Below the pieces are notes generated by a model. The model ran no database searches and was not told the origin of the DNA. It worked only from the letters and a program-made list of their open reading frames with translations. A stretch of 64,000 nucleotides of DNA from Caprimulgus europaeus (Eukaryota > Chordata > Aves > Caprimulgiformes > Caprimulgidae). Both the position numbers and the translations under genes were made by a program. Each line of letters begins with the position of its first letter. Positions within the stretch are counted from its first letter, which is position 1. This document shows positions 1 to 12,934 of this stretch, in pieces. The DNA is taken from assembly GCA_907165065.1 (NCBI GenBank), contig OU015532.1:36188339-36252338 (forward strand), given 5' to 3'.

Positions 1-3000
1 TGCAGAGGACAGTAGAAAATAGAACAGCTACAATGTGTTTTTACCATACTGAGCCCTTGCAATGTTTTCTTAAAGGAGACTTAATTATTAATTCTGGCAT
101 GTTAATTTTATTTAAAAACATCACTTCTGATCCAGATTCATAGAAACCTGACAACTTAACTGGAGCTGCATTTCCAGAAAAGAGGGCAGTGCAGAAGCAG
201 AGATACAGTATAAATACCAATCACTGTGAACAGGCACATCTTCAGTGGGATTTTCAAACACACTCAGCACAACCTTGCTCTGTTTCCCTGGAAGTCAAAG
301 CTCTCGTTCAGGTGATCAGAACCCACACTAGCTGCCACTGGTGATATTAAAGATAATTTGATATTGGTTTTGGCCATAACAACAGTAGGTATTCTCTTCT
401 AGTGCCAGATTTTGCGTTCAGGCAATGCCACAGGTTTCAGCTGAAGTTCTTCCTATTTGTATTACAAGGGCTGTGAGACTAAAGAGGGAGTTTAGTCAAT
501 TCACCTGTACACATGAAGTACATGAAGATTAGCATATTAGGCTCAAAATTGAACAGAAAATAAAATTCATCAGCAGTAAAGTGGCCTTTGTTCCTCACTT
601 GACATACCAGTTATTCCTGAGCTTACTTTTTCCCCCCAACTCACCGAGTCAGAACATCCAGAGAGGCTTTATGTTCACCACCCTTGATGCATTAGTTCCT
701 TCACCTCAACTTCACTAACTATAACCAAGCAGAGAAGCCTTGTGTGATGAAGCGTCGAGGTGACAAGTAGAAGCATGTTTATACAAGAAGCCATGAACCC
801 CTAGGCACAGGAAACTTCTAACTTCTGCTGATACTACCAGGGGCAGTTTTTCCCTCTCCTTTGTTTTGTGTGTTCCTAAAATAAATATCCAATGGGGCAG
901 AGAAGTTATTTTGGGGTCCTTATGAATGCTATAGCTTAAGTCAGGCAGCCTGCTGGACTCAAATGTATGTACTGGAAAAAAACCCAATGGCAAGGGTCAC
1001 AGCACCAGACACCACTCATCCAGCATGGATGAATCAGTGTTCTGATCAACCAACAATGCTTACTCAAACAGTGCAAGACAGTGCGTCGAAGGCTTAACTC
1101 ACTAATGAATGTTACTAAATGCTCACTAATTAACTGTCAAATTTGGCTTCCTAAAAAAGTTATCCTAATTGTCCTTTTCTGCATTTTATTTTGCTTGTGA
1201 ACAGCAATATTCCACTATACAACTGATGATTGTCATTGACAAAATACATCTATATACATTTGTGTCTAGGTCTTGAATAAACACACTTAAGGGATATATC
1301 TCTAGGGGTGTGTGTATGTATACATATGTGTTAACACGTTTAATGTGATGTGAGATTTTAAGCTATTTGAGGTGCATTTTTGCCATTTTTAATGTACAAT
1401 AAAAAGTAGCTTCATTTACATAGATTGTAATGAATTATAATGCTGTAGTAAAGGGAATTAAACCAAAGATTACATTTACTATGGTAAGACTTCCCATAGA
1501 CTGTCAAATTCCATAGATGATCCCTATCAGTTATATGGAAATTTGTGAATATATTGTGATATTTTGTGAAATTAGATAATCACAGAGGTTTTTGTCTCAG
1601 CCACAATCTGATATTGATATAATAAGCATACAAACTCAAGATAAACAAGAAAACCACCATATAAAATGTAGTTCAACTTAAATCTTCTTTCATAATAAAC
1701 TGCTCATTTTAGATGGTCTCTATTTCTATCTCAGCAGTGTAATTTTAGAAGTCAATAGGAATGATTTACACACTTTGACCCAATGTAGAGGAAACTCATC
1801 CATAAGAGAGCTCTGAGCTTCAGTCTCACGGTTGGGAATGTAAATAAAATCAGGAGTTACTCTACCAACTTGTATTAAATTCCACTGATTAAACTAAAAA
1901 CCAGCCTGGCTCCTGGCAACCAGGACGCCATTATAATGAAAACACATGCTCAGTGTGCAGAGGTCTTAAAGAGAAAAGGGATTATCTGATCTGATTAAAC
2001 TCTAGAGAATTTAGTACCCAGAATATAGAGTGAGATGGTCACCCCCAATCACTCTTGAGGGATGGGAACAAGGTCTAAACTTTATTTCTCTCTTCACTGT
2101 TTCTCATCAGTCTGGCTAGACAACTTTCTGCTGTTTGCTCCTTTAGTGAATTCTACTTTAATTGCATCGCAGCCTGAGTGTCCAACACAAGGTTAAGTGT
2201 TGCTAAACAACAACAAAATTCTGACAAAATAGTCATTGCATCTTTCAAGTGCTTATGGCTGCAAAGTATGGAGATGCTTCGTGTGCCCCATGGTCACGGT
2301 CTCTGACTGTGCTTTTGTCTTGCAGTAATTCTGTGTTGAGCACAGAGAGAGAAACCAAACAGTACACCATTGTCCCAGATGTCTGGGTTTTCTTTGAGAG
2401 AAAAATAGAACTGTAGACAAGATGGAAACGGGTATTTGCCCAGTGGTGACAACTGAGAAACAAGGACTGCACCCATTTGGGCCCCAATCCAAGATCTTTT
2501 TCATATTTCTTCTTATATTGCCTAACCTTGAGATGAACCAAATTCCAGATTTTTGTGAAAAAAAATCCATAAACAGGAGTGATAATTCCTTTTCTTTTGA
2601 AACAGCATTGAACTATTTTTGAATAGGACATCCAATTCACTGCAGCACATGGTACAGCATGGCAATATCTTAGGCAGGGCCACTGAAGTTCCACATGGAA
2701 AGCTCAGATAAACATCAAATGTTAATCTGCAGTAACAGAATTTAAAAATCAAGTAAAACAGGTATACTATGATGTGAAAGTAAATAAAATTTTTTGTCAA
2801 CAGATTAACTATTTCCCACAAATATCACATGCAATTTATAGGTAGGATGATATTTTATGCAATATGTAATCTAAAACTTCTTGTTTAAATTGTTTTGGGT
2901 TTTTTTTGAGGGAGAATTTAAAAGCTTTAGGTATATTTTGTGTATGTTTCTATTGTAAAGTGCTTATGTCATCTGATTCGGCCCAGCTCAAGCTACCTTA

Positions 3001-5179
3001 ATAAGCATGCTCACAAGACCTCCTCATTAAACGACATCCTATAACTTGTGGAGCAGTAGAAGATGTGATTGAACACACACCAGCTGTGTTTATGCCAAGG
3101 CTCTGATCCACAAGTTGATAAGGACCCAAAATATTCATTAACTTCAATGAGCACTTCCCCTCTTCAGAAGTGCATAATCGAAGCTCTGTGAACTATGGCC
3201 CAGATTTTTCAGAGCAGTTTTATACATCTCTCTACCAGTCTTATTTTAAGTCCATCTGTTTGAATCTTCTCAGTTAATTTGAAAGGCTAAGCTGTTATAT
3301 TTTATCTGAGAAAGTATCCCTAGTAATAAAACCATAGAAGGAAATTTTCCTATAGAAATATTCGGCCCCTGTGGTTATCTAGCCCCTGATAGCACGCTGC
3401 TCTACTGGTGTATGTGAGAAAAATATGGACACTTCATTCAATAGATCATTTGCATTATGATGACTTTTCTAACTTTGGACTTGAGCTTATCCTGAAATTG
3501 TTGCTTTGCTGTCTTGTCTTGTAAAGACAAAGAAGCTCCACAGCTGGTGTAACTAGCCATAGGATTGCTCTGGGGGCATTTTCCAGGAGCACTCAAACAG
3601 TAAAACAGTTGCTTTTGACCGTTCTCCCCTGCCCCTCACACTGCTGGCGGGGAGGCAATGGGGACCCAGCAAATGTTGACAGGATTCCCTAAGCTCCAGT
3701 GTCCCCAGGTGAGCCTATGGACAGCAGTAAGCTGGAAGGAATAAATCAGCCTGAAGAAAACACGTTTTTAAGGACAAAAAAGGCTACAGTTAGACTCTAA
3801 CTCAAGGAGTCATCCTTCACTGAGACAGCGAGGTTATCACCTCCAACAGTGGCTAGGAGTTCTCCAGCCTGCAATAATTTTGAATAATTTAATATAAATT
3901 TATATGGAGAGGGTACATGGCTTGATGCAATGAACAGGCATAAATTCAGCTGGGAAAAAACACATGCTGGAGGCCAGAATCAGAAATCAAGTCCTTTTGC
4001 AGGTTGGAAATAAGCTCTGGAAAAAATTGAGAGAAATCTGACTGATAGACGAACGCTGGTTAAAAATCTCAAGCAAGAATAATAAAACTTACAAATGCAC
4101 CTGGGGTAACAACAAGCAGAAAATGGCATTGTGCTTTTGTGGGTTTGACCTGAATGGAAGCCTTGCTGCTATGTTGCCTTAATACTAAAATGAAGATTTC
4201 AGTGGGACTACTGTTCTTGTGTCAGACTGCGGCACTCTTTACAAGAAATCCGTGGATCTCCTGGAAAAATCCACAAGGGAGGGATGAAAATGAAGTTACA
4301 GAGTTTCTGACTTTGTGTTTTGGGAACATCTAGGTGTTTGTTATTTAATAACCTTTAGCACACTTTCTAGTGTAAAGGCCAGTAAATTTCAACCAGTGCA
4401 ACTTCCCTTATTGATGCTCTATGACTGCACCTGCCACAAAGGGCAAGTTCCTGAATCGAGGGCAAAAAGATGTTCTGTGAAATTTCAGAGATTTTAAGTT
4501 GCAAATATAACTTTATTCTGTGATATGTGTATCTACTGGTACGTGTAAGGATAGAGAATGAAAATGGCATTATGACGTTTTCAGGGGATTCAAATACATT
4601 TTAAACAGTGGTAGACCAGCAGGTGTAACGCTGCTTTCTGCATCACTCAGCACACTCGTGGCAAGAGCAATCAGGGGCTTCAATTCTGGCAGAAATTACA
4701 ACGACTCAAAGACTCAATGCCTAGCTCAAATCGAATATAAATGAAGATGGATGATTCATCTCGTATGGATAATTTTTGATTCATTCTCTAAAATTAGTGA
4801 ACTGTCAATTCAAACCCAAAGAAGAACATAATTGCATATTCCTAATTAAATCAGAGTACTTTAACCTAGAAAACAAGTGTACCTTGTTATTTTTCAATAC
4901 AAAGCAATTGTGGAACTAATCAACAGTATTTACCTGCAGACTAAATCTGTGTTTCTGATCTATATTCAACTGCAGATCAGAAATGATATCTGACATTTGG
5001 AGAGAAATTAAGTCTTCTTGTTATGTCTTAGGTCTTCCAACTCTGCTCATTTAGCTTTAGGATTTAATATATAACACAGAGAGTCTGTAGAAAGTGCACA
5101 ATAGACACAAACCATCTGACAAAGTCCTTTTTATTTCTGAGGAGGGAATGTTGATCTGTATTTCCAAGATACTGCCACA

Positions 5180-5218
5180 AAAACTGTACCCCAAAACTGC
5201 ACCCCAAAACTGCAGGGA
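5180..5218 (+). repeat. Three tandem 13-bp units
   Basis: AAAACTGTACCCC, AAAACTGCACCCC and AAAACTGCAGGGA follow one another without a gap. The first two differ by one base and the third diverges at its end. Confidence 0.85.
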
Positions 5219-5412
5219 CAGTTCAACACGTGATTTCACTGTTTCCTAACTGATGTTTCTCTCCTTGTAGCACAGTTCTGCTCAGCAAACCCACACTTTA
5301 GGGCTCTGACACATGATTTCAAACCACTTTTACCAAACTAAAATGCTTAAGAACTAGTTAAACAGCAGCCTGTTCTTCATTAAAATACAGGGTTGCTCTT
5401 GTAGCAGCATGA

Positions 5413-5426
5413 CCACGAGAGGGCAT
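5413..5426 (+). promoter_or_regulatory. CTCF-like motif
   Basis: CCACGAGAGGGCAT fits the CTCF core CCASYAGRKGGCRS except at position 5 and the last base. Binding is inference. Confidence 0.35.
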
Positions 5427-6810
5427 GTCACCAGCTGCGATCACAGTGTCTCACCTCTACATACCAGACTTTCATTTTTACTTTTTCTGTCTTTTCCAAT
5501 CACATAATTCTTCAGGCAGGTTGTGATTCATCTAATAATTGCTCGCTCAAAGTGAAGAAAATGACGGGTGGAAATGAGAGGTGATCATCAAGCTGAGAGA
5601 CACTGAGTCTGTTTTCACTTAGGCAAGGAAACAAGGGATGAGAGGCAACCAGGTAAGGAGGAGAGAAAATATTTGTGGAATAAATAAGATAAAAGCATGT
5701 ATAAGGCAGGAAAAAAGTATAATAGGTAAAATTCTAATCTGAAAAAGTATTAATTATTTTATCACAAAAAATAGACATTTCTAAACTTTTTAAAAGTACA
5801 AAAAAAGCACCTTAGTTTGAGGTTGAAGCATGAAAAAAGGTAAATGAATGTATGCAGTGCTGATTTTCCCTAAGTATCATAGCTGATTTTAATTTACTGG
5901 AGGCCACAACAACAGAGCTGAAGAGATGCGTTCAGGTGTCAGCTTCACCTTGGCAATTTTGAAACTTCTCCTCTCGGGCCTCCCCTCCCAGTCCCCACGG
6001 AGCATGGGTTAGATGCTGTGTTTTCCATACAGATGTGCAGACCTGACTGATTAAATTGTGCAACATTTTATCTACCCCTGAAGTGTTTATTCCCAACACT
6101 TATTACCTTCCTCTCTTTTTTGGCAAGGGTGAGTTGCTTGAATTAAATTGTTGGAAGAGCTTTTATTATTTTAATTATTATCATATTATCCTGTGGAGTT
6201 CTTTTGCAACAGTGGTAGAGAAAATAGGTTTTTGTTGCTGTAGAAATAAAATAACTACTGCTATTGCTGACATCAATACAAGTTACAATTTTGTAAGCAA
6301 GGAACAGCATACGGTATTATATGCAGAAGTAAAATTGGGTCAGCTACTCAGCATGTTTATAATCTCATTTAAAATGAGAGCTATGCTTGGCTAAAGGATT
6401 CTTCTCTCTCTCCTTTCCCATGGGATAATAGGCCTTTATAACTCTTAGGATGTTACTGAGTCTCATCAGAGGTACTTAGTTAATTGGTTCTTGTTAGGGA
6501 TCTCTTCTGAATTTCTCTCTCAGAGCAGGCATTTAAGCAAGAGGGTAATGGTTGTTTTACCTGATATTAGTTAGGGATGATGCAATTTGCAGTAGCAAAT
6601 TGCTAAGTTCTCCCATCTCACTCAAAATCATGGAGAAGAAAGAACAGACCTACTTTACCCACACTAATAACATTTTTGAACAGTAATTTTACTTAAGCAT
6701 GATGTTACTCAGCATCATTGGATAGAAAAACGTGTTCCTTTTAGGGTCAGATGAGGCAAGTGTTCTGAGAAAAACCCACAAAGTCAGGTAACTACATTGT
6801 CACCTGTATA

Positions 6811-6948
6811 CCACAGAATCCCCTCAACTGGAAAAGACCTTTAAGACCGTTGAGTCCAATCCTTAACCTCACACTGACAAGTGCCCAACTAAACCACGTC
6901 CCTAAGCACTATGTCTACACCACTCTCAGATACCTCCAGGGATGCTAA
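6811..6948 (-). mobile_element. CR1 LINE 3' fragment, older subfamily
   Basis: Minus-strand CR1 tail that starts CCACAGAATC. It runs through AAAGACCTTTAAGACCGTTG, CCACGTCCCTAAGCAC and CTCCAGGGATG. It is the same subfamily as the plus-strand copy at 37.4 kb, where the complementary segments are found, and it is truncated after about 140 bp. Confidence 0.88.
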
Positions 6949-9263
6949 CTCAGACTTGCATATGCAGCTCGACTTCTCAAATATCCTAAGATCTGAGATC
7001 TGAACTTTGAAACCATTAAGTTTTTTTTATGTGGTTTTTTAAATCTATATCGATGAGCCATGCAGGCAGGTAGATGGATATAGATACGTACAGCTATAAT
7101 CCAATTAACCAAGCAAGGGATAAGACATTCACAGTTTTCAGTCCCTATTTGATCCAGTTTGCAGCTTTGGGAAAGGAATACTGTGGCACTTCTCAGTGAG
7201 TGTATATCTAAAAGATTATCTTTTCTATGACTGAAAAGTTTTCTTTTAAATGAAATTCTGAGTATACTTTGTGGGCTATTTAAACCTTTTGAGTACGTAA
7301 TATCCAGCCTATGAGCCATTCAATCACTTGACATCTCTAACTCAGATCATTAATTCTAGGAGCAAGCCTGCACATCTAAAAGGAGGGGAGGTTTTTTTGA
7401 CTGAGGTTTCTTTGAGCTACTGCTATAAAAACATTTAATAACAAAGAGGAACTTACTGTCTGGGCAAGCCGGTCCTACCTCTTTCCTTGTATCATGCTTC
7501 TTTTGTTAGGAAAAATCTTACCATGAATCCTCATCTGCCCACTAAGTAGGAAAAATCAGCATTTTGGGATTCTGTCACCTGTATATAACCCCCTTCAAAG
7601 GCAGAGCCAAGAAGCTGCTCTTCCAGCTGATGCTTTAATTGCTGACACAAGGACAGCGCAGGTTTGCCAGACAGCGTTGTGAGAGGGCAATTAGCAAGCA
7701 GCCTTCACCTCAGTGCAACCAAAGCCATCACTGACAGATAAAGGGAAGCTGTCAAAAGCCACTTCACTTTCCAGCAATTGACACCTGAAATCAGGTCAGT
7801 GACTTCACAGCGTAAGATGTTTCTTGCTGTGCCCAAGAAAGTGAAGTTTGCCTTGCTTGCCAGTCTCTCTTGACAGTCTTAATGAGAATTAGTCAGTGCA
7901 ACACACTTTCTTGCAGCCTTGTTACCTCCTTTGCAAGCACAATGCTGGAGGAGAGAGGTTCAGATGTTCCAGTTTCCTCCAGAGATGGAGACATAGCCAC
8001 GAACCTTTATCCACTCCAATTTCAAAAGGTTTCCAATAAGCCAGAGATGATGTGTCAGTCCTTACATGAAGTCTTTCAACATCCTTTATGATGTTTCATA
8101 ACTGTCTCAAAGTTGTCTTGTAGTTAACATTATGCCCCCAGCTAGATTTTTAGACATAATGCTTTGCAGGCACAAAGTGGTTCAAATCTTGCTTGAATCA
8201 TCTCACCTGGTAAGATAAACAAGCCAGTAAGAGTTGTAAAATTTCCCACCAGCCTTTAAAAGACTTTCTAGATAGTTTTAAACAGCACAAGACACACGAT
8301 TGCCATTGCCCAAGGCAGAATTGCCAGAGCAGTGTGACACATCATTCCTCTTCAGATCCTTGCTAATACAGTGGCTTTACCGGAGTCTGAAGGACTAAAG
8401 GTGCATCAGCTGCTAGAATCTGTAAAACCCATCACCCAGCAGATTCTTGACTTTCTTACTCAGCACACAGGTCTTAAAAAAGGATGATTTAGTAGATTGT
8501 ATGAATAATATAGGATAACTTCAGTAGTGTAAATGGTTTCAGTGAAGATAAAAATGAGTAATTTCTAATTCCTTTCCTAGGTGCAGATAATAGAAGATTC
8601 ATGCGGATAAAAAGAGGTAAAAAATTAAAAAATAAAAATTGTTGTATACAGGATATTTTCTGTAGCATTCTCACTTCAAACTGCCAACCACTGCTCTGAA
8701 GAAGCTTCCAAAGTATTCCAAAATACGTAGATCTACATCTTCCTTGCTATAGAGCTCTTTAGCTCTCTATATATCTAAATATAAATAGATCTTTATAGAG
8801 ATTATCAGTATTATTTCTATATATTATTATATAGAACAGTGTTATTGATCAATATTGTTATTATCTATGTATATCTATGTATTATCAGATATCTGAATGT
8901 ATATTATACATTATTATATAGTTCCATGATTTATCTTTATTATAATTTATCTATTATCTGTTATTGCTTCCATAATTATTTGTTATATGTATTTTAGGGG
9001 CTGTACATTTTTATCAGATATAACATGTGATACACTACAGCAAATCCCCTATAGCATCACTAGCCAGCAACTCTCTCTAAGGCAGAAAACGAGGGTCAGC
9101 TGGTGTTCACAAAGCTCTTCAAAGTGAACAAAGATTAGCTACAAACTACAGCAAATCCCCTTGAGGCTACCAGGGCAGATGGGGTGTGTTCCCAGTCAGC
9201 TTGTCAGAGCAGCAAGATTTCAGCCCAGAAGAGCACTTGGTCAATAAAATCTCAACCAGAAAA
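6949..9263. other. Intergenic, with AT-rich low-complexity zone
   Basis: No gene seen. The strongly AT-rich segment 8,745-9,000 and a 17-bp direct repeat at 9,034 and 9,145 are the only structures noticed. Confidence 0.6.
8745..9000. repeat. AT-rich low-complexity region
   Basis: About 250 bp made of TAT, ATTAT and ATCTAT motifs. It includes a perfect 9-bp hairpin (8815-8836, loop TTAT) and the 12-bp palindrome TATTGATCAATA at 8843-8854. Confidence 0.8.
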
Positions 9264-9548
9264 GTCATAGAATCATAGAACCACAGAATGGTTTGGGTTG
9301 GAAGGGACCTTAAAGATCATCCAGTTCCAACCCCCCTGCCAGCAGCAGGGACACCTTCCACTAGACCAGGTTGCTCAAAGCCTCATCCAACCTGGCCTCG
9401 AACACTTCCAGGGAGGAGCAGCCACAACTTCCTTGGGCAACCTGTTCCAGTGTCTGACCACCCTCACAGTGAAGAATTTCTTCCTAATATCCAATCTAAA
9501 CCCACCCTCTTTCATCTTAAAGCCATTTCCCCTTGTCCTGTCGACACA
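9264..9548 (-). mobile_element. CR1 LINE 3' end, about 285 bp
   Basis: Minus-strand CR1 that begins with the complement of two or three terminal octamers (TCATAGAATCATAGAACC). It continues through the 3' untranslated region (complement of GGGTTGGAACTGGATGATC) into the ORF2 C terminus, and CR1 similarity fades near 9,548. Same subfamily as the 12.5 and 54.2 kb copies. Confidence 0.95.
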
Positions 9549-12468
9549 GTACATCACACAGGACTGTAATTTCTTTTCCAAGTTAAGAGTAAACAGGTAA
9601 AACAGGTCATCAGTAAATCTCCGTTTTTTTTCAAACCCCATCAAACATTTTATCACAAAGCAGTTGTGTCCTAGGTGCTGCATAAACACCAACACATGCT
9701 CTTTATAGCTGGATGGCTTCTGAAAGGTCTGGAGAATCTGACTGTATAGAGGCAGCTAGCAACTAGCCCTCCACCTCTCAGGGCTAGGTGCCTCTCTTCA
9801 GGTGACATTGTTTTCACTGTGCTTAGTATTTTCTGTGTCTGTGTCATATGATAACCCAGACCAGGGAGACAGGTATGTGAAGACCATAGACAGTGGAAGA
9901 AAGGGATGTCTACGTATTGTCAGCTTTCAAATGCAGCATTAATTTCTTATTTTTCCTCACTTGTAAGGTTCAGCACATCAATAACATCCAAGAGCATATT
10001 TGTATAGGGGTAAGAGGGTTAGAGTTTAGGTTAGGTTTAGAGTTAGGGTTTAGGGTTACGGTGCATGGGTGGAGGCCCCCTGTGAGGCTGATCAGGGCAA
10101 TTAACGCCTCCTGACCCACTCAGGCCCCTGAGAATGCTTTGTGCCAGTTCCTCTCTGGTTTCTGTGGGGATGAGAGAGTGCAAGTAGGTCTGAATGGAGC
10201 TGATACAACACATTTACACTGTAGTGCTGCTTCAGCACAATTATCACTTTTGAGGTACCCCTATTTATACGAGGGGAAGCCAGGCTGTACTAGGACCACA
10301 TCTATTGCAGTGAACGCCTGCCAGCTCCTGAATGAAGAACAACATAGTGGACATTCTTTGCTTTCTCTAGTGCTATTACTGTTGCAGGGTAACTTCCTAC
10401 TCTGTCATGTAGGAGTTCTAGCAGCACAGTGGCAACAATGGTGGCTGATCAATAATGGGAAGAGTAAATGGGCTCAAGCCCTGAAATGTCAGAGCAAACC
10501 TGTGTGATGCTGGATTATTTCAAAATAGAAGTCTCTCCCATTAAATCAGAGGGAATAAGGTACTGTGTAACTCTTGGATTATACCTTGGACATTTGTGAG
10601 TGATAGAATATTAACACCAGTTGCCAATAGATGCTTCTCACATTTCCACCCCAATCAAATTGTCAAGAGATTTGCAGGACAGCAATCAATCTATATTGAT
10701 TGTGTCTTCCAGGCATTCTTAAGGGTAGTAAGAAAGCAGATAAATATTTTCCTCTGAGACTAAATATACAGGAATCTGAATCTCCATTGCCAAAAGAAAA
10801 GAGCATTCAGTGGAAGTGACTACATAAACTCACACTGTGTAGGAACGTGCTTACTTTGACCAATTGTTTGTGGACAAGGTTTTCCCCCTCAAGGAGATGT
10901 GCATGGTTTTAAACCATACTCTTACATTAAAGTTTCTTGACACATTGAAACTGAGAGGAAGTCAATGCACTTAGATAACACATGACAATACAAGATAGAG
11001 TGTCATAGTATTGGCACTGAACTTCTATGCAGAGACTAATCTTTAATAACTAGGAGTTTATAAGACTCAAGCTACTGCCCCATAGCCAAGAGCTTAGGCA
11101 ACAAAGCTTCATGAGGATGTTGCCTATACAGATGTACAAAGTAGAATGATCAGTTCATTCTGTCCCATATGGCTTTTACTGGTGATGGAACAGCCATAAA
11201 GGTGACCCAGGCACAATGGAAACATACTGACAAAGAAGGATATGCACTCAGCTGGGAGTCTGAGATATCCCTAATAAGCTTAGCTGGGAGCAGAGATGTC
11301 TTTGATAAGCACAGAACAAAGAAACTGTGATAAGAAACTGAACTTCCAGGAAAGCAGAAGCCAGTAACAAATGCTCCAGGAACTAGTGTCCTATACCCAT
11401 TTACATATTTACTCCAAAGACATCAAAATAACTCCCTGTCTACCCAAGATGAGCTTCTCTGCACAAGCTTCTCTGTGTGAGCTCTCCTGGACAGCCCTGA
11501 CCCTCACCAAGGGTATCTGGTTGCCTATGGACTCTGTGATGCCTATGGACCATCCATGAAGAGAGACTTTCCTATCATCAGTTAGCCTCATTCCTGGAAG
11601 TAGTTTGTGCTGCACCACTAACACTTCAAGATAATATATATGCATACCTATAAGTATATACTTGAATTTCTTTATTACAAATTACTACTGGTAAAGCAGG
11701 AAACAAAACCTCTGTGTCCTTGTGTATTAGGGGCTCCTGTGAACCCACTGTTGCAGTCTTTAAACATCTGTGGCTTTGGTAACTCTCACAGTAAGGAAGC
11801 CAGTTGTAATGTCACCTATATCCAAAGGCAGTGTGATATTGTCCATCATGGAACACACTTTTATGAATCCTCCAAATTGCCTCAGGGACCTCAAAGTCCT
11901 CCATGTCCTACTCCCAGCTATAACCTTTCAGGCTTTTTCTTCCTGTAGAAGCACAACTTTCTTTAGCTCCTATTCTCTAGGGTATGCTTCTTTAGTTAAA
12001 ACTCATCTGAAATGAGAAGGCTTTGTAATTAAATACTTTCAAACTCCACCTCTTCAAGACAGATTTGTTGCAATAAACCCTGGAAAGGATCCATTCACTG
12101 TAGCATTCAGCATGGGGGCAGTGCAAGCACTGTGGTAATCATTGAGGGAGAGCAGAGCTGCCATTCACTGTGAGGGCCAAAACTAAGCCTGGCACCAAAA
12201 GGCAGAGCAGTTCAGTTACCAAGCCCACCTGTGCATGGAGAAGGTAATGAGATTCTCAGTGCCCATATCCCAAGAAAAAAAAATCTGAAATGTTGTATAT
12301 TATAACCTGGTCCATTGGCAGCCACTGGCTGCTTGAGGGCCCCAAACAAGTTACTACTGCTTGAGTCTAGAGCTTTGGGAGGTGGGAAGCCTCAGTAGCA
12401 AGATTTCAGAGTCTTTATTTTTGCCTTCAAGTTAGCAGCCCTGCCCTGCTGAGGAGGCATCTGGACTT
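9549..12468. other. Intergenic, with telomere-like patch
   Basis: No gene established. A degenerate TTAGGG-type stretch at about 10,009-10,056 is followed by a GC-richer segment to about 10,130. The 122-codon plus frame at 10,139-10,507 begins at a non-ATG codon and has no recognisable domain. Confidence 0.6.
10009..10056 (+). repeat. Degenerate telomere-like (TTAGGG-type) patch
   Basis: About 48 bp built from GGGTTAGAG, TTTAGGTTAGG, TTTAGAG, GTTAGGG and TTTAGGG units, with TTAGGG exact at 10043 and TTTAGGG at 10049. It reads as a decayed short interstitial telomeric sequence. Confidence 0.7.
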
Positions 12469-12934
12469 CATAGAATGGTTTGGGTTGGAAGGGACCTTAA
12501 AGATCATCCAGTTCCAACCCCCCTGCCATCAGCAGGGACACCTTCCACTAGACCAGGTTGCTCAAAGCCTCATCCAGCCTGGCCTTGAACACTTCCAGGG
12601 ATGGGGCATCCACAGCTTCTCTGGGCAACCTATGCCAGTGTCTGACCACTCTCACAGTGAAGAATTTCTTCCCAATATCCAATCTAAACCTCCCCTCTTT
12701 CAGCTTAAAGCCATTTCCCCTTGTTCTGCCATTAACTGCCCTTGTGAAAAGTCCCTCCCCAGCTTTCTTGTAGCCCCTTCAGGTACTGGGAGGCCGCTGT
12801 AAGATCTCCCCAGAGCCTTCTCTTCTCCAGGCTGAACAGCCCCAACTCTCTCAGCCTGTCCTCATAGGAGAGGTGCTTCAGCCCTTGGATCATCCTCGTG
12901 GCCTCCTCTGGTCTCAGTCTAACTGGTCCATATC
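12469..12934 (-). mobile_element. CR1 LINE 3' end, about 465 bp
   Basis: Minus-strand CR1. It reads from CATAGAATGG (the complement of the terminal CATTCTATG) through the 3' untranslated region and the ORF2 C terminus, out to the G-L-E and E-E-R region near 12,890. It closely matches the 3' part of the 54.2 kb copy, apart from orientation, and also the 9.3 kb copy. Confidence 0.95.

Larger units (their letters stand above)
1..6810. other. Intergenic, 6.8 kb, no gene seen
   Basis: AT-rich sequence with no recognised transposon. It contains a TG/TA-rich patch at 1,308-1,332, a T-run near 2,901, a triple 13-bp tandem repeat at 5,180-5,218 and a CTCF-like motif at 5,413-5,426. The longest frame (minus strand, 2,245-2,694) overlaps other frames in the same DNA and shows no domain. 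Confidence 0.6.

Noticed and set aside
2245-2694. 149-codon minus-strand frame, the longest outside repeats and the CpG island
   Set aside because: It overlaps other open frames on both strands and has no recognisable domain. A frame of this length is expected about once by chance in a window of this size.
9288-9695. Frames of 93-106 codons across the 9.3 kb CR1
   Set aside because: They translate the CR1 3' untranslated region and its flank. The minus frame is partly ORF2 C terminus fused to unrelated DNA.
10139-10507. 122-codon plus-strand frame after the telomere-like patch
   Set aside because: Starts at a non-ATG codon and shows no domain.
11180-11640. Region considered as an old LTR or DNA transposon
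   Set aside because: No terminal repeats or family signature could be seen.
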